Assembly: GCF_041346945.1 (NCBI RefSeq)
Contig: NZ_CP166850.1
Location: 1,674,001 to 1,738,000 of the forward strand
From: Amycolatopsis sp. cg9
GTDB taxonomy: Bacteria > Actinomycetota > Actinomycetes > Mycobacteriales > Pseudonocardiaceae
DNA: 64,000 bases
Direction of reading: 5' to 3'
Both the position numbers and the translations under genes were made by a program. Within the stretch, counting starts at the first letter, position 1, and each line of letters opens with the position of its first letter. The notes under the pieces were generated by a model. The model saw nothing but the letters and a program-made list of their open reading frames with translations, searched no databases and was not told the DNA's origin. This document shows, piece after piece, positions 43,835-52,372 of the stretch.

Positions 43835-45041
43835 CCGGGAACTCGCGCAGCTTCCGGTACGGCGCGAGCAGCGGCAACGCGACGATCAGCGAGCCCGCGG
43901 CCACCCAGAGCGTCTCGCGGATGCCGATCGCTTCGCCCAGCACGCCGCCGAGGACGCCGGCCACCGGGATCGAGCCGTAGTTGACGATCGACATGCTCGA
44001 GTTGATCCGGCTGAACAGCTCCGGCGGGCAGTACTGCTGCCGGAACGTCGTGACCAGCACGTTCGCGGCGACGACACCGGCGCAGACCCCGAACAACGCG
44101 AGCACGAACGGCACCAGGCCCCAGCCCGGCTCGCTCAGCGGCCCGAGCAGCAGCATCGGCGCGGCGAAGCCCTCGCACAGCAGCCACGCGCGCGCGGCGC
44201 CGAAGCGCGCGGCGAGCCGCCCGGCCGCGGCCGCGCCGAGCACCCCGCCCGACGCGGCCAGCGCCAGTACCAGCCCGACCAGGCCGGGCGCGGTGCCGAG
44301 CGTGCGGGACAGGAAGACGATCTGGATCGAGCTGTACCCGGTGAGGGCGAGGTTCGAGACGGCGCCGAACGTCATCAACGACCGCAGGTACCGGTCGCGC
44401 ACGACGAACCGGAGGCCCTCGGCGATCTGGCTGCGCATCGACGCCTTCGGCTTCGGCACGACGGTTTCGCGCGCCCGGATCGCCCGCACGCACAGCACGG
44501 AGACGCCGAAGCTGACCGCGTCCGCCAGGATGCCGCTGACCGGGCCGAACACCTGGGCCAGCAGCCCGGCCACGCCCGGCCCGGCGACCTGCGTCGCGGA
44601 CTCGCTGCCCTGCAGCTTCGCGTTGGCTTCGAGCAGTTCGTGGTCGCGCGCCAGCACCGGCAGGTAGGCCCGGTAGGCGAGGGTGAAGAAGACCTTCGCG
44701 ACGCCGCCGAGCAGGGCGGCGGCAAGCAGGTACGGCAGGGTCAGCAGGCCGAAGGCGGCAGCGAGGGGCACGCTGCCGAACACCACCATCGAAACGGTGT
44801 TGCAGACCTGCATCACCGGGCGCTTCGGCAGCCGGTCGACCCAGGCGCCGGCCGGCAGGCCGATCACCAGCCACGGCAGCCAGGCCACCGCCGTCAGCAG
44901 CGCGACCCCGAAGGTGCTCGCCTGCAGCGTGACCACCGCGACCAGCGGCAACGCCGTGCTCGCGACCATGCTGCCGAGCATGCTGGTCGTCTCGCCGGTC
45001 CAGAGCAGCCGGAAGTCCCTGTTCCCCCAGAGCCCCTTCAC
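43788..45041 (-). CDS. MFS transporter (putative drug exporter)
   Basis: 417 residues, 12 predicted membrane segments, MKGLWGNRDFRLLWTGETTS at the N-terminus and the loop motif GAWVDRLPKRPVM between helices 2 and 3, typical of the enterobactin-exporter/DHA3-like group. The GTG start overlaps the stop of the upstream ArsR-type regulator gene as GTGA, so the pair is coupled. Substrate unknown. The 3' end runs 47 bases into moeA on the other strand. Confidence 0.9.
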   Translation of the reverse strand: MKGLWGNRDFRLLWTGETTSMLGSMVASTALPLVAVVTLQASTFGVALLTAVAWLPWLVIGLPAGAWVDRLPKRPVMQVCNTVSMVVFGSVPLAAAFGLLTLPYLLAAALLGGVAKVFFTLAYRAYLPVLARDHELLEANAKLQGSESATQVAGPGVAGLLAQVFGPVSGILADAVSFGVSVLCVRAIRARETVVPKPKASMRSQIAEGLRFVVRDRYLRSLMTFGAVSNLALTGYSSIQIVFLSRTLGTAPGLVGLVLALAASGGVLGAAAAGRLAARFGAARAWLLCEGFAAPMLLLGPLSEPGWGLVPFVLALFGVCAGVVAANVLVTTFRQQYCPPELFSRINSSMSIVNYGSIPVAGVLGGVLGEAIGIRETLWVAAGSLIVALPLLAPYRKLREFPVRAAARPPLARPLPK

Positions 45042-45598
45042 GGCTTGCCCAGCGACGCCCGTGCGGCGAAGAAGACCGGCCGGCGCTCGACGGCGTCACC
45101 GGGTTCGGTGCGGTTCTCGAACTCGCTGATCAGGAGGAAGATCCGCTCGTTCAGCTCGTCGAGCTCCGCGCGCGAGAGCCGCACCCACGTGTCGATGCTG
45201 AACGGCGCGCCACGCCACTCTTCGGGGTAGCTCTCCCGGTTGGCGATCCATTCGCGGGCGACCGCCACCTGGTGGTCGAGCACGAGGACTTCGGCGGCCT
45301 CGGCGACCGGGTCGCCGGGGAAGTCGGCCGCGGCCCACCGCAGGGTCTTCGCACTGCGCTTCCACCACCGCTCCCGCTGGTCGCGGGCCAGTTCCGGGGC
45401 CTCCTCGACCAGCTTCGCCGCGGCCAGGACCTTCATGTGGTGGCTTACGTTGCCGACCGCCTGCCCGGTCTTCCCGGCCAGCATCGACGCGGTCGCGGGG
45501 CCGTCGAGGCGGAGCAGCTCCAGGAGCCGGCGGCGCAGCTGGTGCGACATGGCCGCCAGCACCTTCGAATCCCGGATCTCCCGGATGTCGTCGCTCAT
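45038..45598 (-). CDS. ArsR-type winged-helix regulator
   Basis: 186 residues. Helix-turn-helix near 10-80: SHQLRRRLLELLRLDGPATASML and GNVSHHMKVLAAAKLVEE (recognition helix). The C-terminal half is helical with many Trp, and has the 'helix-turn-helix domain protein' look (WAAADFPGD..., REWIANRESYPEEW). No metal-binding Cys pair. It precedes the MFS exporter and faces an array of TTGNNCAA palindromes, so it probably represses itself, the exporter and perhaps the divergent gene. Confidence 0.9.
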   Translation of the reverse strand: MSDDIREIRDSKVLAAMSHQLRRRLLELLRLDGPATASMLAGKTGQAVGNVSHHMKVLAAAKLVEEAPELARDQRERWWKRSAKTLRWAAADFPGDPVAEAAEVLVLDHQVAVAREWIANRESYPEEWRGAPFSIDTWVRLSRAELDELNERIFLLISEFENRTEPGDAVERRPVFFAARASLGKP

Positions 45599-45611
45599 GA
45601 CGCACAAGAGT

Positions 45612-45651
45612 AGTTGTACAAGAATAATTGCGCAATGACTCTTGTACAACT
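45612..45651. promoter_or_regulatory. Three palindromic TTGNNCAA boxes at 14-bp spacing
   Basis: TTGTACAA at 45614-45621 and 45642-45649 flank TTGCGCAA at 45628-45635; their centres are exactly 14 bp apart. The outer boxes extend into a 12-bp inverted repeat AGTTGTACAAGA / TCTTGTACAACT. The array lies between the divergent ArsR-type regulator and the GlsB-like gene. It fits cooperative binding of a dimeric winged-helix regulator. Confidence 0.75.
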
Positions 45652-45670
45652 GCTCGCGTAAGCTCCCGCC

Positions 45671-45955
45671 ATGGGTTTCGTCGCGTGGGTGATCTTCGGT
45701 GCGATCGTCGGCTGGGCCGCGAACCTGGTCGTCGGCGGCCGGGCGCGGCGCCGGCAGGGCTGCCTGGTCAGCGTGCTCGTCGGCGTGGTCGGCGCGGCGC
45801 TGGGCGGGCTGGCCTACCGGCTCGCGACCGGCCAGGAGAAGACGTTCGACTTCGACTTCCCCAGCTTCGGCGTGGCCGTCCTCGGCGCCGTCGTGCTGCT
45901 GGCGATCCTGCGGCTCGTGAGCGGGCTCGGCCGTCGTCCGAGTGACCGTTGGTAA
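45671..45955 (+). CDS. GlsB/YeaQ/YmgE-family membrane protein
   Basis: 94 residues, three short membrane helices (VAWVIFGAIVGWAANLVVGG; LVSVLVGVVGAALGGLAYRL; VAVLGAVVLLAILRLVSGL), with the family's Gly-rich first and second helices. Stress-associated membrane protein family. It shares the palindrome-rich promoter region with the ArsR-type gene and is followed by a hairpin terminator. Confidence 0.88.
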   Translation: MGFVAWVIFGAIVGWAANLVVGGRARRRQGCLVSVLVGVVGAALGGLAYRLATGQEKTFDFDFPSFGVAVLGAVVLLAILRLVSGLGRRPSDRW

Positions 45956-45994
45956 CTTTTCCCGGACGAATCGTGATCGACAGGCCTTCAGCCG

Positions 45995-46210
45995 CTAGAC
46001 TGCTTCGTCACGCGCATTGCCCGGTGGCCGGGTGCATGCGCCGTCGGGGGGCGGATGCACCCGGCCCCCATTTCTCTTCGCTTCGATGACGACGTCGACG
46101 GCGCGCACCGGGTCCACCAGCGACGGCAGCGGCACCTCGTCGATCTCCGCGCGCCACGCACCGAACAGCTCGGCCAGGCGAGCGTCGGCGGGATCGCGGT
46201 GATCGGTCAT
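45995..46210 (-). CDS. Small acidic hypothetical protein
   Basis: 71 residues. ARLAELFGAWRAEIDEVPLP and DPVRAVDVVIEAKR look like real coding sequence, then the C-terminal about 25 residues come from the hairpin region and are basic and Pro-rich. Family unknown. The overlap of its 3' end with the terminator of the convergent gene is unusual, so the end may not be functional. Confidence 0.45.
   Translation of the reverse strand: MTDHRDPADARLAELFGAWRAEIDEVPLPSLVDPVRAVDVVIEAKRNGGRVHPPPDGACTRPPGNARDEAV
46026..46066 (+). terminator. Hairpin terminator after the GlsB-like gene
   Basis: GGCCGGGTGCAT (46026-46037) pairs with ATGCACCCGGCC (46055-46066) around a 17-base G-rich loop, and is followed by CCCCATTTCTCTT. 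It lies 70 bp after the GlsB-like stop. Confidence 0.75.
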
Positions 46211-46458
46211 CGTCCCTCACAGGTCGGGCGGGGCAGCGCCCCGAACGGCGTCAACTACTTAGAGTCATCGGTGAAATCGACCTTCCGTTACCGGGATGTG
46301 GTCGCTCCCACCCTTCGCGGTGACCCCCTCGCGGAGGAGCCACCGAGGGGGACTCGGACACGCTCACCTGGGGCAGCGGTAGCGTGGTGGCGCCCGTACG
46401 CGGCTGCCGGACCCCGGCGCCGACCCGTTCTTCCGACACGAAACCAGGGGACCCGACC

Positions 46459-47184
46459 ATGAGCGGCACCCGGCCGGAGCCCGCCGGCAACCCAGTCGCG
46501 CACGCCGTCCAGCTCGCCCGCGAAACGCTGCCCCCGATGCACCCCGCCGGTCGCCCGTTCGTGGCGGGTGGCGCGGTCGCGACGCTGGTCGCCCGCCGGT
46601 TCTCCAAGCGCCTCGGCGTCGTCGGCGCGCTCGCGACCGTGGCGATGGCCGCGTTCTTCCGCGAGCCGAAGCGGGTCCCGCCGCCGCGCGACGGCGTCGC
46701 GCTCGCGTCGGCCGACGGTCTCGTGTCGCTGATCGAGGAAGCCGTCCCGCCAGCCGAGCTCGGCCTGCCCGCCGAACCGCGGATGCGCGTCTCGGTGTTC
46801 CTCTCGGTGTTCGACGTGCACGTCCAGCGCGTGCCGGCGAACGGCGTGATCGAGCGGGTCGCCTACCGCCCCGGCAAGTTCCTCTCCGCCGACCTGGACA
46901 AGGCCAGCGAGGACAACGAACGCAACTCCGTGCTGATGCGCACCGAAGACGGCCACGAGCTCGTCGTCGTGCAGATCGCCGGGCTGGTCGCGCGCCGCAT
47001 CCTCTGCGAGATCCGCGAGGGCGACAAGGTCGGCGCCGCCGCGACCTACGGCATCATCCGCTTCGGCTCGCGGGTCGACCTCTACCTGCCGCCGGGCTCG
47101 CGCGTGCTGGTCGCCAAGGGCCAGCGCACGGTCGGCGGCGAGACCGTGATCGCGGAACTCCCTGCCTCGCCGGCGAAGGGCTGA
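46459..47184 (+). CDS. psd: Phosphatidylserine decarboxylase
   Basis: 241 residues. Short archaeal/actinobacterial-type Psd: FFREPKRVPPPRDGVALASADG near 68, VFLSVFDVHVQRVPANG, YRPGKFLSADLDKASEDNERN, VVQIAGLVARRILC, and the self-cleavage site YGIIRFGSRVDLYLP, with cleavage between Gly203 and Ser204 giving the pyruvoyl group. Makes phosphatidylethanolamine. Three bases before pssA, which makes its substrate; one operon. A weak 8-bp hairpin (46324-46331 with 46344-46351) lies upstream. Confidence 0.95.
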   Translation: MSGTRPEPAGNPVAHAVQLARETLPPMHPAGRPFVAGGAVATLVARRFSKRLGVVGALATVAMAAFFREPKRVPPPRDGVALASADGLVSLIEEAVPPAELGLPAEPRMRVSVFLSVFDVHVQRVPANGVIERVAYRPGKFLSADLDKASEDNERNSVLMRTEDGHELVVVQIAGLVARRILCEIREGDKVGAAATYGIIRFGSRVDLYLPPGSRVLVAKGQRTVGGETVIAELPASPAKG

Positions 47185-47187
47185 TCG

Positions 47188-48135
47188 ATGGTCCGCGTGA
47201 CCACCCCCGGCGTGCGGTTGCTGCCGAACGCCATCACCGTGCTGGCGCTGTGCGCGGGCCTCTCGGCCGTGCAGTTCGCGCTGACGAAGAACTTCGCGAT
47301 GGCGATCGCCTCGATCGGCATCGCCGCGGTGCTCGACAGCCTGGACGGCCGGATCGCCCGCCTCCTCGATGCGACGTCGAAGATGGGCGCGGAGCTGGAC
47401 TCGCTGTCCGACGGCATCTCGTTCGGCGTGGCCCCGGCGCTGGTCGTCTACGTCTGGCAGACCGGCGCGGACCGGATCGGCTGGGTGGCGTCGCTGATCT
47501 TCGCCGTCTGCATGATCCTGCGCCTCGCGCGGTTCAACACGCTGCTGGACGACACCGAGCAGCCGCCGTACGCCAGCGAGTTCTTCGTCGGCGTCCCGGC
47601 CCCCGCGGGCGGCCTGCTGGCGATGCTGCCGCTGGTGGCGTACCTCCAGTGGGGCGAGGGGTGGTGGTCCTCGCAGTACGTCGTGTGGGCGTGGACGATC
47701 GCGATCGCGGCCCTGCTGATCAGCCGCATCCCGACGCTGTCGCTGAAGACGGTCAAGGCCCCGGCCAAGGCGATCGCCCCGCTGCTGCTCGGCGTGGCCC
47801 TGCTGGCCGCGGCGATCATCCAGTTCCCGCTGGTCGCGCTGCTCGTGGCGATGATCCTGTACCTGGCGCACATCCCGTACTCGGTCTACCGCCACCGCTG
47901 GCTGGCCGCGCACCCGGAGGCCTGGACGGTCCCGCCGCGCGAGCGCCGCGCGATCCGCCGGGCCCGGTCGTCCCGCCGGCTGGGGCTGCGTCCCCCGCTG
48001 CGCCGCCGGGTCGCGGGCGCGGCGATGCGCGCGGTCCGCTTGCCGCGCGAAACGGTCCGGACGCCCCGAGGCAGCGAGAACGGCCAGGGCCCGCGCCGCC
48101 GCTCGTGGCGCCAGATCGGCCTGCGCCGCAAGTAG
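47188..48135 (+). CDS. pssA: CDP-diacylglycerol--serine O-phosphatidyltransferase
   Basis: 315 residues. CDP-alcohol phosphotransferase signature DSLDGRIARLLDATSKMGAE with DSLSD is at residues about 51-80, in the expected D-G-x2-A-R-x8-G-x3-D-x3-D order. About eight membrane segments precede a strongly basic C-terminal tail of about 70 residues. It makes phosphatidylserine for Psd, whose gene lies three bases upstream. The basic tail may contact the membrane surface. Confidence 0.95.
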   Translation: MVRVTTPGVRLLPNAITVLALCAGLSAVQFALTKNFAMAIASIGIAAVLDSLDGRIARLLDATSKMGAELDSLSDGISFGVAPALVVYVWQTGADRIGWVASLIFAVCMILRLARFNTLLDDTEQPPYASEFFVGVPAPAGGLLAMLPLVAYLQWGEGWWSSQYVVWAWTIAIAALLISRIPTLSLKTVKAPAKAIAPLLLGVALLAAAIIQFPLVALLVAMILYLAHIPYSVYRHRWLAAHPEAWTVPPRERRAIRRARSSRRLGLRPPLRRRVAGAAMRAVRLPRETVRTPRGSENGQGPRRRSWRQIGLRRK

Positions 48136-48138
48136 TCC

Positions 48139-48300
48139 TCAAGTCCGCGGGCCGCCGATCAGCAGGTCCAGCTGGTAGCCGAAGTCCGGCACGCAGTCGC
48201 CCGACTCCAGCGCGGGCAGCGCGCGGTGCAGGCTCGGCAGCGCTGCCGGCGTCACCACCCGCCGGACCACGACCCAGCGCGGCTTCCGGCCCCGCCGCTC
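48139..48300 (-). pseudogene. Remnant of a TetR-family regulator C-terminus
   Basis: On the minus strand a frame without start reads RKPRWVVVRRVVTPAALPSL then HRALPALESGDCVPDFGYQL and DLLIGGPRT, ending in TGA at 48139. This matches the C-terminal ligand-binding end of TetR regulators (the -F-x-QLDLLI-G- segment), but a stop lies a few codons upstream and no DNA-binding domain remains. It is probably a decayed gene in the gap between pssA and the ATPase gene. Confidence 0.45.
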
Positions 48301-48367
48301 GCCCGGCCGTGCGGGACATCACCTACTTCGACGCCTGGGAGCGCACCGGATCGCTAGGGTGAACGGC

Positions 48368-50635
48368 GTGAGCCACCCCCAGATCACGCTGACCGTCCGG
48401 CACACCCCGTCCGCGCTGGACACCCGCCGCGGCGTCGTGCGGCTGCACCCCGAAGTCCTCGACGCGCTGGGCCTGCGGGCCTGGGACGCGGTGCACCTCA
48501 CCGGGGCCCGGGTCAGCGCCGCGCTCGCCGCGCCCGCCGACGAGGCCGGGGTGCCCGGGGTGCTGCTCACCGACGACGTCACCATGTCGAACCTCGGGGT
48601 CACCGAGGGCTCGGAGGTCGTGGTCGCGCCGGCCGAGGTCGCCGCGGCGAGGACGGTGACCGTCGCGGGGTCACGGCTCGCCAGCGTCTCGGTCAGCCCG
48701 CACGTGCTGCGGCTCGCGCTCATCGGCAAGGTGCTGACCGTCGGCGACGCCGTTTCGCTGCTGCCGCAGGACCTCGCGCCGACGCCGGGGTCCGACCCGG
48801 CCGGGCTGCGCGGTCAGCTGTCCCGGGCGATCGGCGCGACCTGGACCAACGAGCTGCTCACCGTCACCGCGACCGAGCCGGGCGGCCCGGTCGCGGTCGG
48901 ACCGTCCACAGTGGTCGTCTGGCGCGACGGCGCGCGACCGGCCGCCGAGCCCGCCGCGCCCCGGACGGCGACCGCGCTGGTGCGCACCTCCGCCGTGACC
49001 GCGGCCGAGGAGTGGATCGATGCGGAGATCGTCGAGGACGAGGTCGCCGTCGAGGAGGTCGTCGAACCGGCCGTCCCGCTGGCGGACCTGATCGGTGCCG
49101 AAGCCGCCGTGCGCAAGCTCGGCGAGTGGTTCGACCTGGCGTTCCACCGGCCCGAGCTGCTCGCGCGGCTGGGCGCGCCCGCCCACCTCGGCGTCCTGCT
49201 GTCCGGGCCCGAAGGTGTCGGCAAGGCGACGCTCGTCCGGTCGGTCGCGAACGAGGCCGACATCCGCGTGGTGCCGCTGGCCGCGCCCAACCTCGCGGTC
49301 CTGGACCCGAACGTCGCGGTCGCGCGCCTGCGCGAGGCGCTCCGCTCCGCCGAGGGGCCCGCGGTGCTGCTGCTCACCGACGTCGACGCGCTGCTGCCCG
49401 CGGCTTCCCCGCCGCCGGTCGCCACGGTCGTGCTGGAAGAGCTGCGGACGGCCCTGCGCCGCGGGCGGTTCGCCGTCGTCGCGACGACGGCCCGTGCGGA
49501 GTCCGCTGACCCGCGGCTGCGGGCCGCCGACCTGCTGGACCGCGAGCTCGGCCTGGCGCTGCCGGACGCGAAGACCCGGCGCGAGCTGCTGAACGTGCTG
49601 CTCCGCGACGTCCCGCTCGACTCGGGCATCGACTGCGGCGTCCTCGCCGAGAAGACGCCCGGGTTCGTCGCGGCCGACCTGATCGCACTGCGGCGGGACG
49701 CGGCGCTGCGGGCCGCGCTGCGCCAGCGCGACACCGACGAGCCGCGGATCTCCCAGCAGGACCTGCTGGACGCGCTGGCCACCGTCCGCCCGGTGTCGAT
49801 GTCCACTTCGGACAACCTGGCCACCGGCGGGCTGACCCTGGACGACGTCGGCAACATGGTCGACGTCAAGCAGTCCCTCACCGAGGCCGTGCTGTGGCCG
49901 CTGCGGTACCCGGACTCGTTCGCCCGGCTCGGCGTCGAGCCGCCGCGCGGGGTGCTGCTGTACGGGCCGCCCGGCGGCGGCAAGACATTCCTGGTGCGGG
50001 CGCTCGCGGGCACCGGCGCGCTGAACGTCTTCGCGGTGAAGGGCGCCGAGCTGATGGACAAGTGGGTCGGCGAGTCCGAACGCGCGGTGCGGGAGCTGTT
50101 CCGCCGGGCCGCCGAGGCCGCGCCGTCGCTGATCTTCCTGGACGAGATCGACGCGCTGGCCCCGCGCCGCGGGCAGTCGTCGGACTCCGGCGTCGCGGAC
50201 CGCGTGGTCGCGGCGCTGCTCACCGAGCTCGACGGTGTCGAGCCGATGCGCGAGGTCGTCGTGCTGGGCGCGACGAACCGGCCGGAGCTGGTCGACCCGG
50301 CGCTGCTGCGGCCAGGCCGCTTGGAGCGGCGCGTCTACGTCCCGCCGCCGGACGCCGAGGCCCGCGCCGCGATCCTCACGGCCAGCTCGAAGAACACGCC
50401 GCTGGCCTCCGATGTGGACCTCGCCGAGGTCGCGTCCACTCTGGACGGTTACTCGGCCGCCGACTGCGCCGCGCTGATCCGCGAAGCGGCCCTGACGGCC
50501 ATGCGCGAGTCCCTGGAGGCCCGGGAAGTCACGGCGGCGCACCTGGACGCGGCCCGCAAGACGGTCCGGCCCAGCCTCGACCCGGCCCAGCTCGCGACGC
50601 TGGAGGCGTACGCGAAGACGCAGGCCGGGGAGTGA
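48368..50635 (+). CDS. CDC48-like double AAA+ ATPase
   Basis: 755 residues from the GTG at 48368, chosen because it begins SHPQITLTVRHTPSALDTRRG as in the mycobacterial homologue (Rv0435c, from memory). An N-domain (1-180) is followed by two AAA modules. Module 1 is degenerate: Walker A GPEGVGKATL with Ala for Thr/Ser, and Walker B LLLTDVDALL with Val for Glu. Module 2 is intact: GPPGGGKTFL, LIFLDEIDALAP, and Arg-finger RPGRLERR. CDC48-type unfoldase; partner unknown. Follows the psd-pssA operon and a TetR remnant, and ends in a hairpin terminator. Confidence 0.92.
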   Translation: MSHPQITLTVRHTPSALDTRRGVVRLHPEVLDALGLRAWDAVHLTGARVSAALAAPADEAGVPGVLLTDDVTMSNLGVTEGSEVVVAPAEVAAARTVTVAGSRLASVSVSPHVLRLALIGKVLTVGDAVSLLPQDLAPTPGSDPAGLRGQLSRAIGATWTNELLTVTATEPGGPVAVGPSTVVVWRDGARPAAEPAAPRTATALVRTSAVTAAEEWIDAEIVEDEVAVEEVVEPAVPLADLIGAEAAVRKLGEWFDLAFHRPELLARLGAPAHLGVLLSGPEGVGKATLVRSVANEADIRVVPLAAPNLAVLDPNVAVARLREALRSAEGPAVLLLTDVDALLPAASPPPVATVVLEELRTALRRGRFAVVATTARAESADPRLRAADLLDRELGLALPDAKTRRELLNVLLRDVPLDSGIDCGVLAEKTPGFVAADLIALRRDAALRAALRQRDTDEPRISQQDLLDALATVRPVSMSTSDNLATGGLTLDDVGNMVDVKQSLTEAVLWPLRYPDSFARLGVEPPRGVLLYGPPGGGKTFLVRALAGTGALNVFAVKGAELMDKWVGESERAVRELFRRAAEAAPSLIFLDEIDALAPRRGQSSDSGVADRVVAALLTELDGVEPMREVVVLGATNRPELVDPALLRPGRLERRVYVPPPDAEARAAILTASSKNTPLASDVDLAEVASTLDGYSAADCAALIREAALTAMRESLEAREVTAAHLDAARKTVRPSLDPAQLATLEAYAKTQAGE

Positions 50636-50637
50636 AC

Positions 50638-50665
50638 GAAGGGGCCATCACCCGATGGCCCCTTC
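50638..50665. terminator. Bidirectional terminator after the AAA+ ATPase
   Basis: A 12-bp perfect stem (50638-50649 with 50654-50665) and a four-base loop lie in the 33-bp gap between convergent genes. It can terminate both. Confidence 0.85.
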
Positions 50666-50668
50666 CGG

Positions 50669-51292
50669 TCAGCTGCCCTTGTGGCCGGACTGGTATTCCT
50701 TCGTCACGATCACTATCAAGCCGGGGCTCGCGCTCTCGATGCCCGGGAAGCGCGGCTCGGCCTTGATGCCGAACTCCTGGGCGAGCTGCTTGGCCGCGGC
50801 TTCCTCGTCGGTGCCCGGGCGGTAGAACGCCGTCGTCGTCGGGATGACGCCCTGGGAGTAGTTGCTGACCTCGTTGACGTTCCAGCCGCTGCCGCGGAAG
50901 TCCTCCGCCGCCCGGTCCGCCAGGCCCTTGATCGTCGAGTTGTTGAAGACCCGGACGGTCACCCACTTGTTGGACGCCTGCTGGTCACCGGGCTGCCCCG
51001 GCTGCCCCTGCGTCGGCTGGCCGGGCGCCGGGCTCGTCGGCGACGGCGGCGTGGGCGAGGTCGGGTTCGTCGAGGTCGACGGCGGCGTGGCCGTCGACGA
51101 GGTGGCCGGCGGCGCGGACGTGCCGCCGGAGGTGCCCGGCGGCGTGGACGAAGTACCGCTCGGCCCGGCCTCGTTGGAGCCGTCGCCGCTCAGCGCCGTG
51201 ATCCCGCCGACGACCGCCGCGACGATGGCGACGCCGATCAGCACGACGCCCGCGGCCTTCATCGGCCGGGACATACCCGAAAACACACTCAT
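50669..51292 (-). CDS. LytR C-terminal domain membrane protein
   Basis: 207 residues. N-terminal helix (MKAAGVVLIGVAIVAAVVGG, residues 11-30), a Ser/Thr/Pro/Gly-rich linker of about 80 residues, then a LytR_C domain (WVTVRVFNNSTIKGLADRAAEDF, VIPTTTAFYRPG, IIVTKEY-like end). Its ATG overlaps the stop of the DUF3263 gene as ATGA. Same gene pair in mycobacteria (Rv0431-Rv0430, from memory). Probably acts in cell-wall assembly or as a peptide-binding module. Confidence 0.88.
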   Translation of the reverse strand: MSVFSGMSRPMKAAGVVLIGVAIVAAVVGGITALSGDGSNEAGPSGTSSTPPGTSGGTSAPPATSSTATPPSTSTNPTSPTPPSPTSPAPGQPTQGQPGQPGDQQASNKWVTVRVFNNSTIKGLADRAAEDFRGSGWNVNEVSNYSQGVIPTTTAFYRPGTDEEAAAKQLAQEFGIKAEPRFPGIESASPGLIVIVTKEYQSGHKGS

Positions 51293-51597
51293 TTCAGCTC
51301 GATCCCCAGTCGCCGGGCGCCACGCTTGCGCTGACGGGCGGCTCGCGTCTTCTGCAGCCGCCGCACCAGCATCGGGTCGGCTTCGATCGCCTCCGGCTTC
51401 TCCAGCAGCTTGTTGAGCAGCTGGTAGTAGCGCGTGGCGGACAAGTCGAAGCGCTCGCGGATGGCGTTCTCCTTCGCCCCGGCGTGTCGCCACCACTGGC
51501 GCTCGAAGGCGAGGATTTCGACCTCGCGTTCGGTCAGGCCGGGCACGGGCTTCGGCGGCGACGGCTGCGGCTCAGCCATCGACTCCGCGGCGTCCAT
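51289..51597 (-). CDS. DUF3263 protein (small DNA-binding-like)
   Basis: 102 residues from the ATG at 51597 with GAGAGGGA ahead; an ATG at 51579 is possible. The core TEREVEILAFERQWWRHAGAK, ENAIRERFDLSATRYYQLLN and LLEKPEAIEADPMLVRRL is the DUF3263 helical domain, resembling a helix-turn-helix. The C-terminus is basic. It is coupled to the LytR_C gene by ATGA overlap and is divergent from def, 154 bp away. Possibly a transcription factor of unknown target. Confidence 0.9.
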   Translation of the reverse strand: MDAAESMAEPQPSPPKPVPGLTEREVEILAFERQWWRHAGAKENAIRERFDLSATRYYQLLNKLLEKPEAIEADPMLVRRLQKTRAARQRKRGARRLGIELK

Positions 51598-51751
51598 CCG
51601 AGTCCCTCTCAATCGGGCGTATGGCGAATCAGACCTAGCTCTTCCGCGGGCGCCATTCAACCACGGAAGCGGCCGCCGACGTGGGCATCGACCCCGGCGC
51701 GTCACGGTCTGATGCAGGTCTACCAGAAGGGTCCGACTAAACTGGCTCGCC

Positions 51752-52330
51752 GTGACCATCCACCCCATCGTTATCGCCGGCGAACCCGTGCTGCACCAGC
51801 CGACCCGGGAGATCACCGAGTTCGACGACAAGCTGAGCACGCTCGTCGACGACATGTTCGAGACGATGTACGCCGCCGAAGGCGTCGGTCTCGCGGCCAA
51901 CCAGATCGGCCTCGACCTGCGGGTGTTCGTCTACGACTGCCCGGACGACGAGGGCGTGCGCCACAAGGGCGTCGTCGTCAACCCGAAGCTCGAGACGTCG
52001 GAGATCCCGGAGACCATGCCGGACCCGGACGACGACTGGGAGGGTTGCCTCTCGGCGCCCGGCGAGTCGTACCCGACGGGCCGCGCGAAGTGGGCGAAGG
52101 TGACCGGCTCCGACATCGACGGCAACCCGATCGAGGTCGAGGGCACCGGCTACTTCGCGCGCTGCCTGCAGCACGAGACCGACCACCTCGACGGCTACAT
52201 CTACCTCGACCGCCTGGTCGGCCGGCACGCGCGCGCGGCCAAGAAGATGCTCAAGCACAACAAGTGGGGCGTCCCCGGCAACAAGTGGCTCCCGCCCAAG
52301 ACCCCCGAGGACGATGGCGCCGTCATCTGA
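51752..52330 (+). CDS. def: Peptide deformylase
   Basis: 192 residues, all three motifs intact: [22 protein letters not shown] (metal Cys; the family has EGCLSxP) and [11 protein letters not shown] (HExDH). It removes the formyl group from new N-termini. GTG start. The short basic C-terminal extension ([15 protein letters not shown]) is typical of actinobacterial forms. A strong terminator follows. Confidence 0.97.
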   Translation: MTIHPIVIAGEPVLHQPTREITEFDDKLSTLVDDMFETMYAAEGVGLAANQIGLDLRVFVYDCPDDEGVRHKGVVVNPKLETSEIPETMPDPDDDWEGCLSAPGESYPTGRAKWAKVTGSDIDGNPIEVEGTGYFARCLQHETDHLDGYIYLDRLVGRHARAAKKMLKHNKWGVPGNKWLPPKTPEDDGAVI

Positions 52331-52334
52331 TACC

Positions 52335-52368
52335 GCGAAGGGCCCCTCGAAGCCGAGGGGCCCTTCGC
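52335..52368. terminator. Bidirectional terminator between def and the GH15 gene
   Basis: A 15-bp perfect stem (52335-52349 with 52354-52368), four-base loop. It lies between two convergent stops, 52330 and 52373. Confidence 0.88.
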
Positions 52369-52372
52369 CGGT

